Shown: positions 11,889-25,079 of the stretch, piece after piece
Layout of the letters: each line of letters starts with the position of its first letter
Numbering within the stretch: the first letter of the stretch is position 1
Source of the DNA: Hyalella azteca
Lineage: Eukaryota; Arthropoda; Malacostraca; Amphipoda; Hyalellidae
Length of the DNA stretch: 64,000 nt
Assembly (NCBI RefSeq): GCF_000764305.2
Contig: NW_025939355.1
Coordinates: 1 to 64,000, forward strand
Direction of reading: 5' to 3'
The notes under the pieces: generated by a model
Database searches by the model: none
What the model was told of the DNA's origin: nothing
The model's input: only the letters and a program-made list of their open reading frames with translations
Translations under genes and position numbers: made by a program

Positions 11889-13189
11889 AGGATATATAAC
11901 TTCCTTGAACTGCAGAAATTCCGCTAACTTGATACGAGTTTGGAGAAACTCTTTATCTTCCTGAGAAACACTGCGGTGCACATGGGCACGAACCCAGCCA
12001 GGGTTTTATCAAATATTCGCTCTCTAACCTGCTTGAGTCAAATTTATTATTTATTACATCAATTCAATTTATCAATTTATTTAAACATTATGGATAAACT
12101 TAAAATTTGAGCCCTTAATTTTGTATTATTAAATGAATGTAGGGAGATGAATTTGCATATACAAGTCGCTTGTGTGACATCAGAAAACTTAGTATTAAAC
12201 TAAATTAAATTAATTGATTTCCTTTTTAACTTAGGCTAACTGAGAAGAAGGAACATTTAAAAGAATAGTTTTCAAATTATTTATTTTCGAACAAAATTTA
12301 TCAACTTGCAACGAAATTAATTATGTCATCATAAATATATTTCATTCCAAGTCGGTTTCATTTTTTTAGTCAAGAGTATTTAAGTATATTAATTTAAATA
12401 TATATAAAAAGTATATTTTAGTCAAGTATATGAATTTAAAAAATAATTTTTTTTTATTTTTTAATCAAGAGTATTCCTACCATTATTTTCTAATCTTCAT
12501 TGTCGAGGTTCATTGTTCCAATCAAATTTCTCTGAACGCACAGACACTGCGTGTGTCCTGTTAGGTTAGCTTCTAAAAGAAACAAGCTTTAGCTCATGCA
12601 GTGAAATACCGACCTTTCGTAGTTCACTAAAGTTACTGATGATAATTTTTTGTTAAAATATGACATTATTTCCATTACTCAGCACCCAGTGTAGGCAATT
12701 AGCCGATATCATATAATTATTTAAAGTATTATTTATTATTATATAATAATATATGTGATACAGTATATTATATTATAATATATTATGGTAATACATAATA
12801 ATGTATTCCATATATTTGATGTATTACACATTATATCTTTGTGTGAATTTTCAATGGAATCGACTCATTTCTTCATAAAATGAAAGCATAAGCTCGCTGC
12901 TTTAAAAATTAAAAAAATATATTTATGTTTATGTTTTACCCCAGGTTTATATGTATTCATCAAACCAACCCTGAAACAAATTTTCATTTCCAAACTTGAT
13001 AAAGTTTAAATCTCTTGTATCGAAATTTTATCAATGGCTTCGAGTGTACAAATATTTGGTAACAACGGGCTACGAGAAATTTCTGGTGGTATTTATATCA
13101 AAACTTCATGTGTATACATGAATGTGGTGCAGGTTGAATTGTATGGTGATATGCCAATAGGTCATTTGTTCACGAGGGTGATATTGGGT

Positions 13190-14115
13190 GAATTGTACAT
13201 AAGTGTGAGTGTGATGTTTGGTGATTTGAAAATTAGTGTGGTGTTGGGTGATTTGAAAATTAGTGTGGTGTTGGGTGATTTGAAAATTAGTGTGATGTTG
13301 GGTGATTTGCAAATTAGTGTGGTGTTGGGTGATTTGTAGATTAGTGTGGTGTTGGGTGATTTGTATATTAGTGTGGTGTTGGGTGATTTGTAAATTAGTG
13401 TGGTGTTGGGTGATTTGTAAATTAGTGTGGTGTTGGGTGACTTGTAAATTAGTGTGGTGTTGGGTGATTTGTAGATTAGTGTGGTGTTGGGTGATTTGTA
13501 TATTAGTGTGGTGTTAGATGATTTGTAGATTAGTGTGGTGTTAAGTGATTTGTAAATTAGTGTGGTGTTGGGTGATTTGTATATTGGTGTGGTGTTGGGT
13601 GATTTGTAGATTAGTGTGGTGTTGGGTGATTTGTAAATTAGTGTGGTGTTGGGTGATTTGTATATTAGTGTGGTGTTGGGTGATTTGTAAATTAGTGTGG
13701 TGTTGGGTTATTTGTATATTAGTGTGGTGTTGGGTGATTTGTAGATTAGTGTGGTGTTAAGTGATTTGTAAATTAGTGTGGTGTTGGGTGATTTGTATAT
13801 TAGTGTGGTGTTAGATGATTTGTAAATTAGTGTGGTGTTGGGTGATTTGTAAATTAGTGTGGTGTTGGGTGATTTGTAGATTAGTGTGGTGTTGGGTGAT
13901 TTGTAGATTAGTGTGGTGTTGGGTGATTTGTAAATTGGTGGAGAATTGTGTGGTTTGTGCATGAAAGTGGTAATGGGTGATTTGTACATAAGAGTGAGTG
14001 CGGTATATTGGGTGATTTGTACATAAGAGTGAGTGTGGTATTGGGTGATTTGTACATAAGAGTGAGTGTGGTATTGGGTGATTTGTACATGAGGGAGAGT
14101 GTGGCATTGGGTGAT
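13190..14115. repeat. 27-bp minisatellite, about 34 units
   Basis: The unit is GTGTGGTGTTGGGTGATTTG followed by TAAATTA, with TAGATTA and TATATTA variants. Units after about 13940 diverge to a related TACATAAGAGTGA form. Since 27 is divisible by three, several frames stay open and give false repetitive peptides on both strands. The plus strand is strongly G/T-rich and the minus strand A/C-rich. Confidence 0.95.
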
Positions 14116-16100
14116 TTATACAAGAGTTTGGTATTTGGTAAATTATATTTGATCTAGTGAGCCCGGCATGCGTATAAAATGGAGATTAGAACATCTGAGT
14201 TGACGACACGCAGGCAGCTCCAGAAAAGTAATGTTTGAAAGTAACTTAATTTACCGCACTTTCGTTTCATTGCAATGCGACTCCAATATTTATAGCTCAT
14301 CTTGTCATTTTACATTCAGAAAAAAATTAGCTAAAATAGGGTGAGTTGGTATTTAGGAAAAGAAAAGAAAACGCACACAATACCTCATAATTTTATAGTC
14401 ATCATAATTTAGTTCAGTTGGACATAATAACTATTTCGAAAAAGGGAGTCACTAGGTTGTTGGGTTAGTGAGGGCTAAGCCCCCGGAAGGCTGTGAACGA
14501 ATGTTTATTTCACAAACAGCTAATTTTCTTTAATGTAGTGTAACAATAAACACATGAAGTACTAAATGTATATGACCTTATAACAACATATTCAGGTCAC
14601 ATTAGATTAAATTTATCACTATTGTTATTAAGAAATTATTTTAATAAATGAACAGAAAATTATTTAGAGGTCTTATTAAGCTGGTCAAATTCCCCTGAAA
14701 TATGCCTCATATGACTCCACAGTTCGTGAAGTACTTATGCTTGACTATAGCTACAGAAAAAATCTATCAGGTTTTCTAAAGCTTCCTCGAAGGCCAGGTC
14801 AGTGTACGATAGAATGATTGCATCTTCTCAAAACACTTATGACGAAACAGTCTGTTAAAGTCGCACTAGTCGATCATTAGGCAACGCTTACACACAAATC
14901 GTTTTTTTCCACCGTTTACTTGGAACTGATAAAATGTGCTCAATATACATACGATCCCTCTCCAATCACCTTCCAGATGTCGCTTGCGTGTAACGTAGAA
15001 CTTTTTATTTATCAATCAGGGCCTATACTTTCGAAAAAAGTTAAGAGATCGTAAGTTCATCAGCCAATCATTGACGGCCTTTCAAGCAAAATTCACCAAT
15101 CGTAGACAAGAAATTAGTGCGTAAGTACTTACGTTCACTTATAGCGAGTTTTGAAAGTATGGATTAAGGCCGACACAAGTTTTCTTGGTTTTACCAATGA
15201 AGAATGTGCATCAGAATTCCACGGTTATTTTCCATTAAAATCAGCCAAAAAAAATTAAATACTTTTTTTGCCCTACTAGTTTCGGTAAAAACCTGACGGA
15301 TAAAATGATGAAAAAAATTTCAGAGTTGGAGCTTGAAGTCTAACCATTTCATAAATAGTTACAAGTCAACAACCATCCTGTTAATTATCTCTCTACATAT
15401 ATATTCCTGATCTTCTGTTATTTAGATTAATCGACATTCCGAGTTGAACGCAAAAATTCACAAATTTAAACCATGATGAAAATTGCATGAATAACATTAC
15501 CCGGCGCTACCGTCTCAATCAATGACAAAATAAGCTTCACCTTTGTCTGCAAATTCCGAATTTGTTCACACTTAACTCGATTCATGTTAGAAAATTATCA
15601 TCCAAACTCTTAGGCTCTGTGGTAAAGATATTTTTTGTTGACCATGACAGCAATTCGAGGGTAACTGTGATTTCAGTTCGTAGCTTAGCACTATATTTCA
15701 GGATAAATATGAATTGCTGTCTCCAAATACGTATTTATATGACTGAATAGTGGTCTTCGATCACACAAATAACTGCAGCCTTTTGAAGATTTTGCGAAAT
15801 GAGGCATTTAAAGAAAGTATGGAGCGACGATAAGTGCTACGACGTATTATAAGTGATCTCCTATTTTACGACGCATTCCCAGTCATATCCTTCTCACATT
15901 AAAATCGTAACAAGTAGGATTTAGTATTTGGTCACCAGCGACGTTTCGCATAACAGTTGCAAGGAACTTGGTCATTACATTCAATGTTGCTGTTTCCTGA
16001 CTATAACCAAAACATTCGCATGCACTAGAATAGAGCGCACTGCTATATATATAGTGCTGCATTGCTATTTAAAGCTGTATATGCACGTATGCAGTTGATC
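14116..16100. other. Intergenic, no gene seen
   Basis: Ordinary AT-rich spacer. I see no splice-framed coding segment, RNA gene or element with clear ends. Confidence 0.4.
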
Positions 16101-16102
16101 TG

Positions 16103-16335
16103 AAGGTCAATGTGCTTCAATGATCAGAGTGAATTGAAGGTCAATGTGCTTAACTGATCACAGTGAAATGAAGGTCAATGTGCTTCACTGATCACAGTGA
16201 AATGAAGGTCAATGTGCTTCACTGATCAGAGTGAATTGAAGGTCAATGTGCTTCACTGATCAGAGTGAATTGAAGGTCAATGTGCTTCACTGATCAGAGT
16301 GAATTGAAGGTCAATGTGCTTCACTGATCAGAGTT
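16103..16335. repeat. 34-bp tandem repeat, about 7 units
   Basis: The unit is GAATTGAAGGTCAATGTGCT followed by TCACTGATCAGAGT. The right-hand units are nearly identical, and the first two are more diverged. Each unit contains the palindrome TGATCA. A single undetermined base (N) lies nearby at 16525. Confidence 0.92.
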
Positions 16336-16889
16336 TCTTTAATTCATGAAGAAATAACGTATAAACCAGCTCCGCAAGTTTGATGTTACACTGTTCGAAA
16401 TAACGGCGAAAAATTAATAGTTTCGCGATTTTTTTTCCAAATGTGGTACTGGTCTCGTGTTGAATTGAAGAAAAAATGTGTGACAGTGTTTTATTTCACG
16501 GGCCAGCCAGCCACCGAAATGTCANCTCGTCTGACAAAATGTATTGAACAGCATGGAGGTCACCTACAAGATGTAATATTCAAGAATTAAACTTGTAAGT
16601 AAACCCAACGAAACTTTAAATGTAGCTCTTTGTAAAAAAGAAAGAATTAAAACGCTATCTTTAATACTTTTTACTTTGTGATTTTTTTAAAAGAGTAAGT
16701 TCCCACGCCGCACCCTGTATTATTCGGAACATTAATGATTTAAGGGAGAAATGCGCCTTTCACGTGATTATGGAGAACTGTGGTTCAATAACTGATAGCT
16801 CTAGCGACTGTCAAACGAAGCACTCAGTTGTATTCTCCTTGAGAACATTTCAGCCTGTTTTTGTTCTTTCTTAGTTATTCCATTTTCAG

Positions 16890-17395
16890 ACACAGCTGAA
16901 CTGATACTCGTGACATTTTAACGGTATTTTTATCCCTTTAAAGCGAATGAATTTTAGGTTTGTGGGAATTTTCATGTCGAAAAACAAAAATTTTTATACT
17001 AATTTTATTTTTAAAACGGTTGAACTGACACTCGTAAAATTTGAACAACATTTTTGCCGTTTTGACGAGAATAAACTTCCTTGGTTTGTATGAATTTGCA
17101 AGTTTTCAAGTTGAATTTAAGAAGTTGTTCATACTAATTCTATTTCAGAAACGGCTGTACTGACGCTCGTAAAATTTGAACAGCATTTCTGCCGTTTCAA
17201 AGAGAACAAATTTCAAGGTTTGTGGGAATTTCAGGTTGAATTTAAAGAGTTTTTTATACTAATTCTACTTCAATAAGGGCGAGACTGACACTTGTGAAAT
17301 TCGAAAGGAATTCTTGCCGCTTCGAAGTGAATAAATTTCTAGGTTTAGGGAAAATTTAAGGTTGAATATGTCTCTGATATACAACTAGTTTAAAA
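16890..17395. repeat. Diverged tandem repeat, four units of about 120-135 bp
   Basis: Units start near 16894, 17018, 17153 and 17276. Each opens with an ACTGA-ACTCGT block, then a GCCGTTT-like block, then AGGTTTGTGGGAATTT, and closes with TTTTATACTAATTCTA or similar. They are roughly 70-80 percent alike by eye. Related pieces (CAGCCGTTT) recur to about 17770. It is an old satellite-like array with no coding frame. Confidence 0.65.
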
Positions 17396-19095
17396 AAATT
17401 TCAACTTCAGCAGTTTCCGTTCAAATGTTTCCTAAATGCGTTTTCCGTTTGAAACAACACCGAACATCACCTAACTCGAGGGATTCATTCACTTCCTAAC
17501 TGGGCAGTGGCTACATTAATGTCATAAATATCAGTTCAGACGTTTCAAAATTGCATTCTCAGTAATAAATTTCACAATAATTTTCGTAACTATATTACGG
17601 TCATAGGCTATTCAAATTGATAAATTTGTAGATTCAGCTGAAATATTCCCCAAAATCTAGAAATTTCAATGGCAAAAATTCCGTTCAAATTTCACCATGT
17701 CAGTTCAGCCGTTTATGAATTGGAGTGTAAATAATTTTTTAACCTCAACTCCAGCCGTTTCCTTTTAGCCGATTCCTAAATGCGTTTTCCGGTTTAAATT
17801 TAAACGATTCAGCCCAAAATATCCCTTTACTCGAGAATTTTTGATAGCCACCATGATAGCCACCATGATTCAACACCGAAATTTTCCTTGTGAAATACTC
17901 GGTTGCGATTTTCTCCAAGTCTCCAAACTCCTTGGCGATCATAAAATTGGTTTTTACAGCGATATAGCACAATATTGTAGAAAATATCAATCAGTGACCA
18001 TCTTCAATTAAAATTGGATAGATCAACTACTGAGCTTTTGACACAAATAATGCGCCCCGAATAAATTTTTGTCTTTACTTTTCCGAATAAGGTTAGAGGA
18101 AATGATCAAAGTATTTCCCTCTCGTTTTCATTTCGGGCTGAGTGACCCGTTGAAATTTATGATTGAACACAACTGAAGAGTCGAAATATTTTTTAAGTAG
18201 CTCTAAATTGTATTGTACATACGCGCACTAATAAAATGATTAATTACTATAATCATATTATTTAATAATAATTTAATAACATTTGGTTAACCAATTACAT
18301 TATATTATGGAGTGTTGGTATGGAGAGTTGAGAGAGGTCTAACGAAGTTATGCTGCAAGCACCTGCTAAGCTAAGCGATTATTTAATAGATATTTATTGG
18401 TGGGATGATGCACGCAACTCTCGCACCAACCCTCACATTCATCTTGCACTCACTGTCACTGAATATCCAGCATCAACGTGCCTTCACTGTCATCTAAAAT
18501 TACGTCATCCAACGCTCAAAATTTCTAAGATATCCATCTCTTTTACATGAGATAAGCCGAACGTTTAACATGTAAGTTGTTAGTAACAATCCTCATTAGA
18601 ATGCATAAGCCGGAGGAGGGCATGATGGCCTTTGATCATATCGATACAGTACAAGACATATATAGTCAAATTTTTACTGAAACATCTGAATTATTAAAGT
18701 AAGCTTCAGTTAGTATTAAGTAGACTTCAATAATAACGATCAAAAGTTTACGTATGATCAATGTTCAGGGTAAAACAAAACAATGGTAATTCAATTATAG
18801 AATGCGTACCTGAAGATCATTATTTACAAGTTGAGAGCTTTTAAATCAAGTTTTATCCCTATCTGATAGCATTGAGAAAATCTTGCTAAAGCCCTTTGAC
18901 TTGTTGCACTATTAACAATGACCTGTTCGATCGGTTCCCGACTTTCACTAATGAGCATTTGTTGTTAACCCAAATTGTAAGTTTAAACTTGGCTTGAACG
19001 TGAAAGCTTTAAGAATGCAACCCTATACTTAGGGAATAAGTTCCTACGGCAACCGCTTTATCGAGATTCAAGATAGTAAAGCATGTCTATTTTAT
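17396..19095. other. Intergenic, no gene seen
   Basis: AT-rich spacer with a small exact duplication GATAGCCACCAT near 17843-17866. No supported coding region. Confidence 0.4.
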
Positions 19096-19097
19096 AT

Positions 19098-19265
19098 CAG
19101 TACAGTGGTTAAAGTTCAGAGTACCAAGATTGGCGCAGAGAGGCGCGGGTTCGATCCCAGCTCTGTGCGCCAGTTTCTGGTCAGAATCGGCAAGGAGGCC
19201 GGGCGGTTAAGCACAGCAGAATTGGAGCAGTGAGTTGCAAGTTCGAGACCTCAACAAGCTGTCAA
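19098..19265 (+). mobile_element. tRNA-derived SINE-like sequence
   Basis: An A-box-like segment (ACAGTGGTTAAAGTTCAG, about 19103-19120) is followed by a perfect B box GGTTCGATCCC at 19148-19158. These internal RNA polymerase III promoter elements are spaced as in a tRNA. A GGCGCAGAG/CTCTGTGCGCC stem encloses the B box. A second B-box-like AGTTCGAGACC lies near 19242. No complete tRNA cloverleaf can be drawn, so it is better read as a SINE head than as a functional tRNA gene. Confidence 0.55.
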
Positions 19266-19679
19266 TGTTTGGTGATGTTTGAAATTAGCGGCGAACTAGC
19301 AGTAAGCATTGAAACCGCTTTTGTTTAGTTGAATAGAAGTAGTTGTTTAACGCACGTTTTGTTGAGGATAAGAAAGCACTTATCATTAACAAATTTATCA
19401 TTACGAGGGTTATTGCCCAATAAGTTCTTGATTTATTTATGGGAAGTAATTTTTTCAAATTTCTCGGAAATTAGGTAATTAAAATTTTGGCAAGTGAAAA
19501 TTTTAAAAATTGATTTGTTAAAACTTAAATAATATCTCGCACAAAAGTTTTCCCTGCACTCATTTGCGCATTTGTTCCTAGGATTACATAACGACCAGCC
19601 TCTGTGACGTCACGCAGCCTGTGACTCATATAGAGTTATATTTATAGTAGTGGGTAATTACATTAATTAGTATTGTTAG

Positions 19680-20075
19680 TAAGTTATTATGTTAGTATAG
19701 TCTGTAAGTTATTATATCAAATAATTTGAAGGGAATCTTCACGGTTAAAAATATCTATCTTATTGCGTATAAAGACAACATTACTTTAGCAAATAAACAC
19801 TGCTAAGTTAACTAAGCTAATAGTTAGTGTATTATTATGTTAGTATAGTTTTTAAGTTATTATGTCAACCAATTTGAAGGGAATCTTCACAGTTGAATAT
19901 ATCTATCTTAATGCGTATAAAAACAAGATTATGCTTCAGTCAGTATTCATCACTTTATGTTAGTATAGTTAATAAGTTATTATGTCAGCAAGTTTGAAGA
20001 GAATCTTCATGTTAAAAATACCTACCTTAATGCGTATAAAGACAAGACTACCTCAGCAAATAAACACTGCAGTGG
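19680..20075. repeat. Three diverged tandem modules, each with a TATAAA-like box
   Basis: Three modules begin near 19690, 19836 and 19958 with ATGTTAGTATAGT. They continue through AAGTTATTAT-TC, TTTGAAGGGAATCTTCA and then TGCGTATAAAGACAA or close variants. The first and third also carry AGCAAATAAACACTGC. The array ends about 25 bp before the TATA-like site at 20100. Confidence 0.75.
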
Positions 20076-20099
20076 CGGCTGGGAAGTTGAGCCGGCGGG

Positions 20100-20168
20100 T
20101 ATATAGAGCGTGTCGCCTCACGACCGGACTGCTGTTAGTCGCCAGCAGCGCTACGGGGCATCAAGGAG
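20100..20168 (+). promoter_or_regulatory. Candidate promoter and non-coding first exon
   Basis: TATATAGAG at 20100-20108 is followed about 30 bp later by a GC-rich segment, then AAGGAG and a strong donor GTAAGT at 20169. This GC-rich block stands out from its AT-rich surroundings. An acceptor (TATTTCAG, ending 25323) lies 35 nt before the clottable-protein start codon, so the segment could be that gene's 5' untranslated exon joined over a 5.2-kb intron. No transcript supports this; it is inference from layout. Confidence 0.35.
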
Positions 20169-23100
20169 GTAAGTAACCAACGTTAGTGTCATCATTTCAA
20201 GCGTCACAGGACGCTACATTTACTTATTACTCGGGAATTAATTCAAGCGTCACAAGTAATAATATTTAATATTATTACTTATTTAATATTACCGAATAAT
20301 AAGTAAATTTCACATTTACTTATTATTCGGGAATAATAACTTTTATCTTTGGTTTCTTCTCGAGCTGTGAAAAAATGTCACAGACCAACAACTAAACCGT
20401 CGTAAATAGGCACAACATTTAACTTTACACGGCCTTCCTAAATGAACATATAGAGTTCCTGATAATTGCTGTAATTCGGCAGAAGTCTTTCTGTTATTCA
20501 ACTTTGATATAAAACCAGATTACATTTTTTATTAACAATCTTCTTATTTGTTTTTTACAACGAGTCAAACAAAATTTCTTGTTGGCGCCTGGAGATCAAA
20601 AAATCAAGTTACCAAATGGCATTTTATTGAAATGCGACTTTTCGACTATGCAATATTCATTATCACAGGTGAAGCGTTTTGCAACACTTTCAGTTGATAT
20701 TTTAGGAATGACAGTAGTACAATTCAAGGGTACCCAGTTTGAGACCTATTATTGACGTTGATAACTATAAATAACGATGACGTGATGTATTCAAAACAAT
20801 AAAATAGTATAATATAATAATAATAATAAATGCAATAATAATGTATATATATATAATATTAATAAGTAAATATAATAATATTTCATAACTACGATGATGT
20901 ATAAATAACTATAACTAACGTTAACAATAAACTGATAACCGAAGAACATCAGTCGTTTTCGGCGCTGAATTATAATTATTACCGGAAACATTCAATTTCT
21001 GAGCATTTTAATGCAGGTAATTTATTTGTTGAGGTCGTTATAACCATACCTTCCCGTGTCGACGTAGCATCTTATTTTCGAGAGAATTCACAAGACTAAC
21101 TTAATAAAAATGGCATTAAATTGGAACATTATACGCAAAATTCAAATATTTAACAAACCTGTAAGCAGAAGCAAAATTTGCAAGAGTGCTTACACTCCCC
21201 GCTTATAATGATTTTCTTTTTTACTGGACTCGTCCTTTCATAACATAAATGCCTATTTGTTTGAAGAGGAGCGAATGATGAGGCAAGAATGCCAAAGTCC
21301 TTATTGCACCTTCAACTTTATAATTAAATTAGAGTTTTGAAATTTTTACCCATAGAATTGATTGTTACATTTAAAATTGTAATTCACAGTTTTGGGTTTT
21401 ATGTACGTCATTGTGGTTTACTTAACGATTTATCGGCGAATCGTGTACATTAAAGGCGGTACTTACTATATAATTTACTCAGAGCTAATGGTTTGCTTGA
21501 CAGCTCCTAAGAGTTAATGAACAAAAGTTTGTTCGAACTCATAGTTTAAAACAAACAGGTTGTTCGATATAACATTTAAAACATTTAATTAATGCGGGAA
21601 TATTATCGCACTGAGATTGATTGTACAGTCATATAATTTACGTTTAAATATTGATTGTAATATCTTAACTAATATGAAGGGATCTGTGTACAGCAACATC
21701 GTCAATATTTCCTTACAAACGTCCGATAGCTGCCATGCTGTAGACTGGCAGCAATGCGAAGGTTAATTTAGTGTACAACAACCAATCAGAGCCTCATGAG
21801 CTCTATATTTAATTAAATATAAACAATCAGAATTGAATCTGTAGATGAAAGTCTAAACAATTGGTTTCTTCTGGCTTCAGGAATTGTAAGCAGAACACAC
21901 TAACGTTAGTTAAAAAAATAATCGTTGGGAGTTTGATTTCATATATTAGATTTGTTCGATTGATAATTCAGATAGCTTTCATTTATTCAATGCCTAAATA
22001 TAGAAGAGATAGAATGCATGAGGACGTGAGAGAAAGAGATCGTCACGGAATCCAAATGATAATTAGTATCTTTTGTTTATTGAAATCCTGTATTACTTAC
22101 GTTAAAGCTATAAGATTTATTCCTTTCAAACTATTTATTTAAGCTCGTCACAACTTACCTTTACTGGCTATGAAACAAGAATTATGCAATGACAGTTCTT
22201 GTCATAGAGAAAAGGATTAAGTCTTATTTTATTTCATCGATGAAAACAGCAGTCTTTACAAATAAAAATTATCGTCAATTCTGTCAAACTGAAAAAAAAT
22301 TGTATGAGATCATTTCGATCTTATGTCTCTCAAATTACTGTTCTTCTTGAATCCGTTTTAAGTCAAACCCTAAAATTTGCTGCATATCGTACCTTGAGTG
22401 TGATGCATTTTGTGTCACACAAACTTGGTGTATTGTACTTTATTTCAAATACGTCAGTGTGTAGCTTTCCTGTTTTGTTCGTTATGATTTATTTCTGCTG
22501 ATAAATTCTATTTATGCCTGGAATAGGGATGACAGTTTTGCATGCGAGACTAATTTTCTTCGGCCTAAACTATATATAAATTCCATTCTAACGTTCGGTT
22601 ATTTCCTGCATTCATTATAATTAGCGATTAATATTCATATAACTTATTTAGTAATGATTCGTTCAATTTCTTTTCTAGAGCAATCTCATCATATCGCACA
22701 GGAAGTAAACTTTTACCTCACCGGTATTCTCGAAGACTTAATTTGCATTTTCAATCTCCCAGGACTGTTAATGTTTTTGTCACCAAAATCGTTTCTAGGT
22801 GGTGCAGAATAGAATTTTCAGCTTCTCGCTTGTTTCTATTGAGTGTAAAATAATTATTCGATATTTATAAACCCTTTTTGCAGACCCAGTCGTTCCTTCC
22901 GTTTAAGAAAAAAACTAATTATTGGTCAAGCAATTTACCAACTGCAAACGTGCATTGAGTCTCCTAGCATTAACAAGAGCAAAAATATTGTGATAAAGAA
23001 AGGCTTAAGTTAACTCATGAACGACATTAATAGTAATTTGAGATGCATAAAAAATTCAAGGACAAGGCTCCTCTTGAACGATATCTTCATTAACTTCTTT

Positions 23101-24385
23101 CTATACTAGTTGCCAAGCAAGTCCACGGTTCTCAGAGCTGAGATGGCAACCGCTGCCCAAGACTTCATATACTGGCCTTGGTGTTTTGATACGCGGTGCG
23201 CAATTCCTTTGGGTAAAATAACCGTATCAAAGGAGCCTCTATAGCGGATACTCGAGGGAGAGCCATGGGGTGTACTTGAGTTTCCATGTATGATCTCCAA
23301 TACACGCCTAGTGTGTCACTTAATGATGACTTATGTAATCGGGGCTCAGTGTGTTTTTGTTTAGATATATAGTTATTGAGAATCAAAGAGAGAACTTAGT
23401 GTCGCAAAATTTGTTATTTGCTGCTCGCTGGCAGTGAAAAAATATTAACTGACAAATTGTATGGGCAAGACTAATATAAAAGCATTTAATAACTTTAATA
23501 CCCAAAACATTTAATTTTAATTAATTAAATTTTAATTTTTCAATTTAATTTAATTTTAATTTAATACCCACACTCTCTGGTATAATTTCACAAAAAATCA
23601 CGAGAAACGAATTATTCATTACAGGTTCTTACTTTGAATATTATAAAATTGATCACCAATACGGACATTCACACATGTCTCTGAGAATAAATTACGCTAA
23701 ATTCCCACCTGATATAACATATACTGATATACAGTAGCTCAACTTCCTTTAGAGTTTAGATAGAAAGATGTCCAAGCTGAAAAAAATATATTCTCGCAAA
23801 TGCTGAGAATTTGAAACTTAATTTTTCGATCCCAGCACTAACTCATGAAGTATGCCACAGGACTCGAACATGACACATCGCACGACACGCAGCTCATTTA
23901 AGGCGTAGGATCGATCTTACAATCGAATCATTATAAATGATTCTAAATTATATTATTTATTTTCAAGGACCGTGACGGGAGATTCGTTGACTATTTGCAA
24001 GCAATGCATGGTAATATTAATAAAAGTTGAAAACTTAATTTAGAATAAAAATATCCCTGATTTATTCAATTATGTCTTATTTTGTTTTTTTTTCAACTGA
24101 TTTAAATTATTTAATTTATTGTATTTGTTTACATAAATTTAATCTAATTTATATCGTAGTATCTAGTTTATTTAAGTAAATGTGAGTATTATGCCTCAAC
24201 TAGAGGTGTAGTTGAATTTTCAACTAACTCAATTGTGTTATTTGAAATGGAACAAATTTCAATCATTAAGAGCGAAAGCTTTTTACTTAATTTCAGTTGC
24301 AAAGCTTTGGATCTCACCGAAGTAAACACGATGCCTATTCATTTTATTACGCGTTTCCATTGAGCGATTGAAATGAAATAATATT
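20169..24385. other. Intergenic (or 5' intron), no gene seen
   Basis: AT-rich throughout. It includes a palindromic ATTTACTTATTATTCGGG/CCGAATAATAAGTAAAT arrangement near 20220-20340 and TA-rich microsatellite sequence near 20815-20880. Short open frames show no motif. Confidence 0.4.
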
Positions 24386-24389
24386 TTGT

Positions 24390-24800
24390 GACGGAGGGCG
24401 CGAGTCCTCCGCATTATTACGACGACTGCCGCCACACCTGCTGACTCAGCGAGCCGCTGTGCCTGATGGCTGACCTGCCACCGACGCCAGACTGGAAATT
24501 CTGGCCCATGCAATCATGCCTTACAATCGTGCCCAAAAACTGCTGCTCCGACTCACTTCGGGAATTGGTCCGGACACAAATCTGTGCTATTATTGACAAT
24601 TTTTCTTGGTTAGCTCTGAGGTTGAATGGCCTGTGTGCTTGAATTGGCAGTTGCCACTGGAACATTTCGTAGAACTCGAATGCTGTGTCACGTACATGCG
24701 ACAACAAATGGCAGAACTTGCTTGCACGGCAATCATCGGGTACGTCTCAGCTGCATCTACACTGTCGTCCATTTAATCAGCGAGGTTTTGGTCTATCCCA
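24390..24800. other. GC-richer, degenerate coding-like island
   Basis: The base composition is clearly more GC-rich than the flanks. In one plus frame about 43 codons from 24648 to the TAA at 24779 look protein-like (for example LEHFVELECCVTYMRQQMAE), but stops interrupt it upstream and no splice-framed partner is visible. A long minus-strand frame overlaps it. It may be a decayed transposon or retrocopy; I do not recognise the family. Confidence 0.3.
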
Positions 24801-25079
24801 TCAACATCATTTAGCGTTATCACAACATTATTAATCCTAGTAATTGATTTTCGTTGCTTGCGCAGCTCGTTCAGTAATACCTGTGGTGCTAAAATTGCTC
24901 TGAATTCGTTGGGCTGGCAGCTGGTGAAATTCTAGGATTGGTGGCTCGCATGATAAAGATCGATAGCCACCATCGATAAAGATCGATAGAGTTGCAAATG
25001 TATTGTCCTTGGACTCCAGTCATCCGATCCAATACATGTTTAACTTATCTTTTATTACTGCTTACAAATTCCACCCCTT

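Larger units (their letters stand above)
11230..13185. other. Intergenic, AT-rich, with a local tandem duplication
   Basis: Apart from the promoter of copy 2, this stretch holds the two-copy repeat at 11591-11888 and long runs of A/T (especially 12360-12480 and 12700-12840). No coding segment is supported. Confidence 0.5.

Noticed and set aside
13034..13989. Long repetitive open frames on both strands
   Set aside because: They follow from the 27-bp minisatellite having a unit divisible by three; no start context, splice sites or family resemblance.
13034..14156. CRISPR-like repeat-spacer array
   Set aside because: Units are contiguous with no unique spacers and the genome is eukaryotic.
19098..19170. 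Functional tRNA gene
   Set aside because: Only the B box is good; acceptor and anticodon arms do not form, so it is treated as a SINE fragment.
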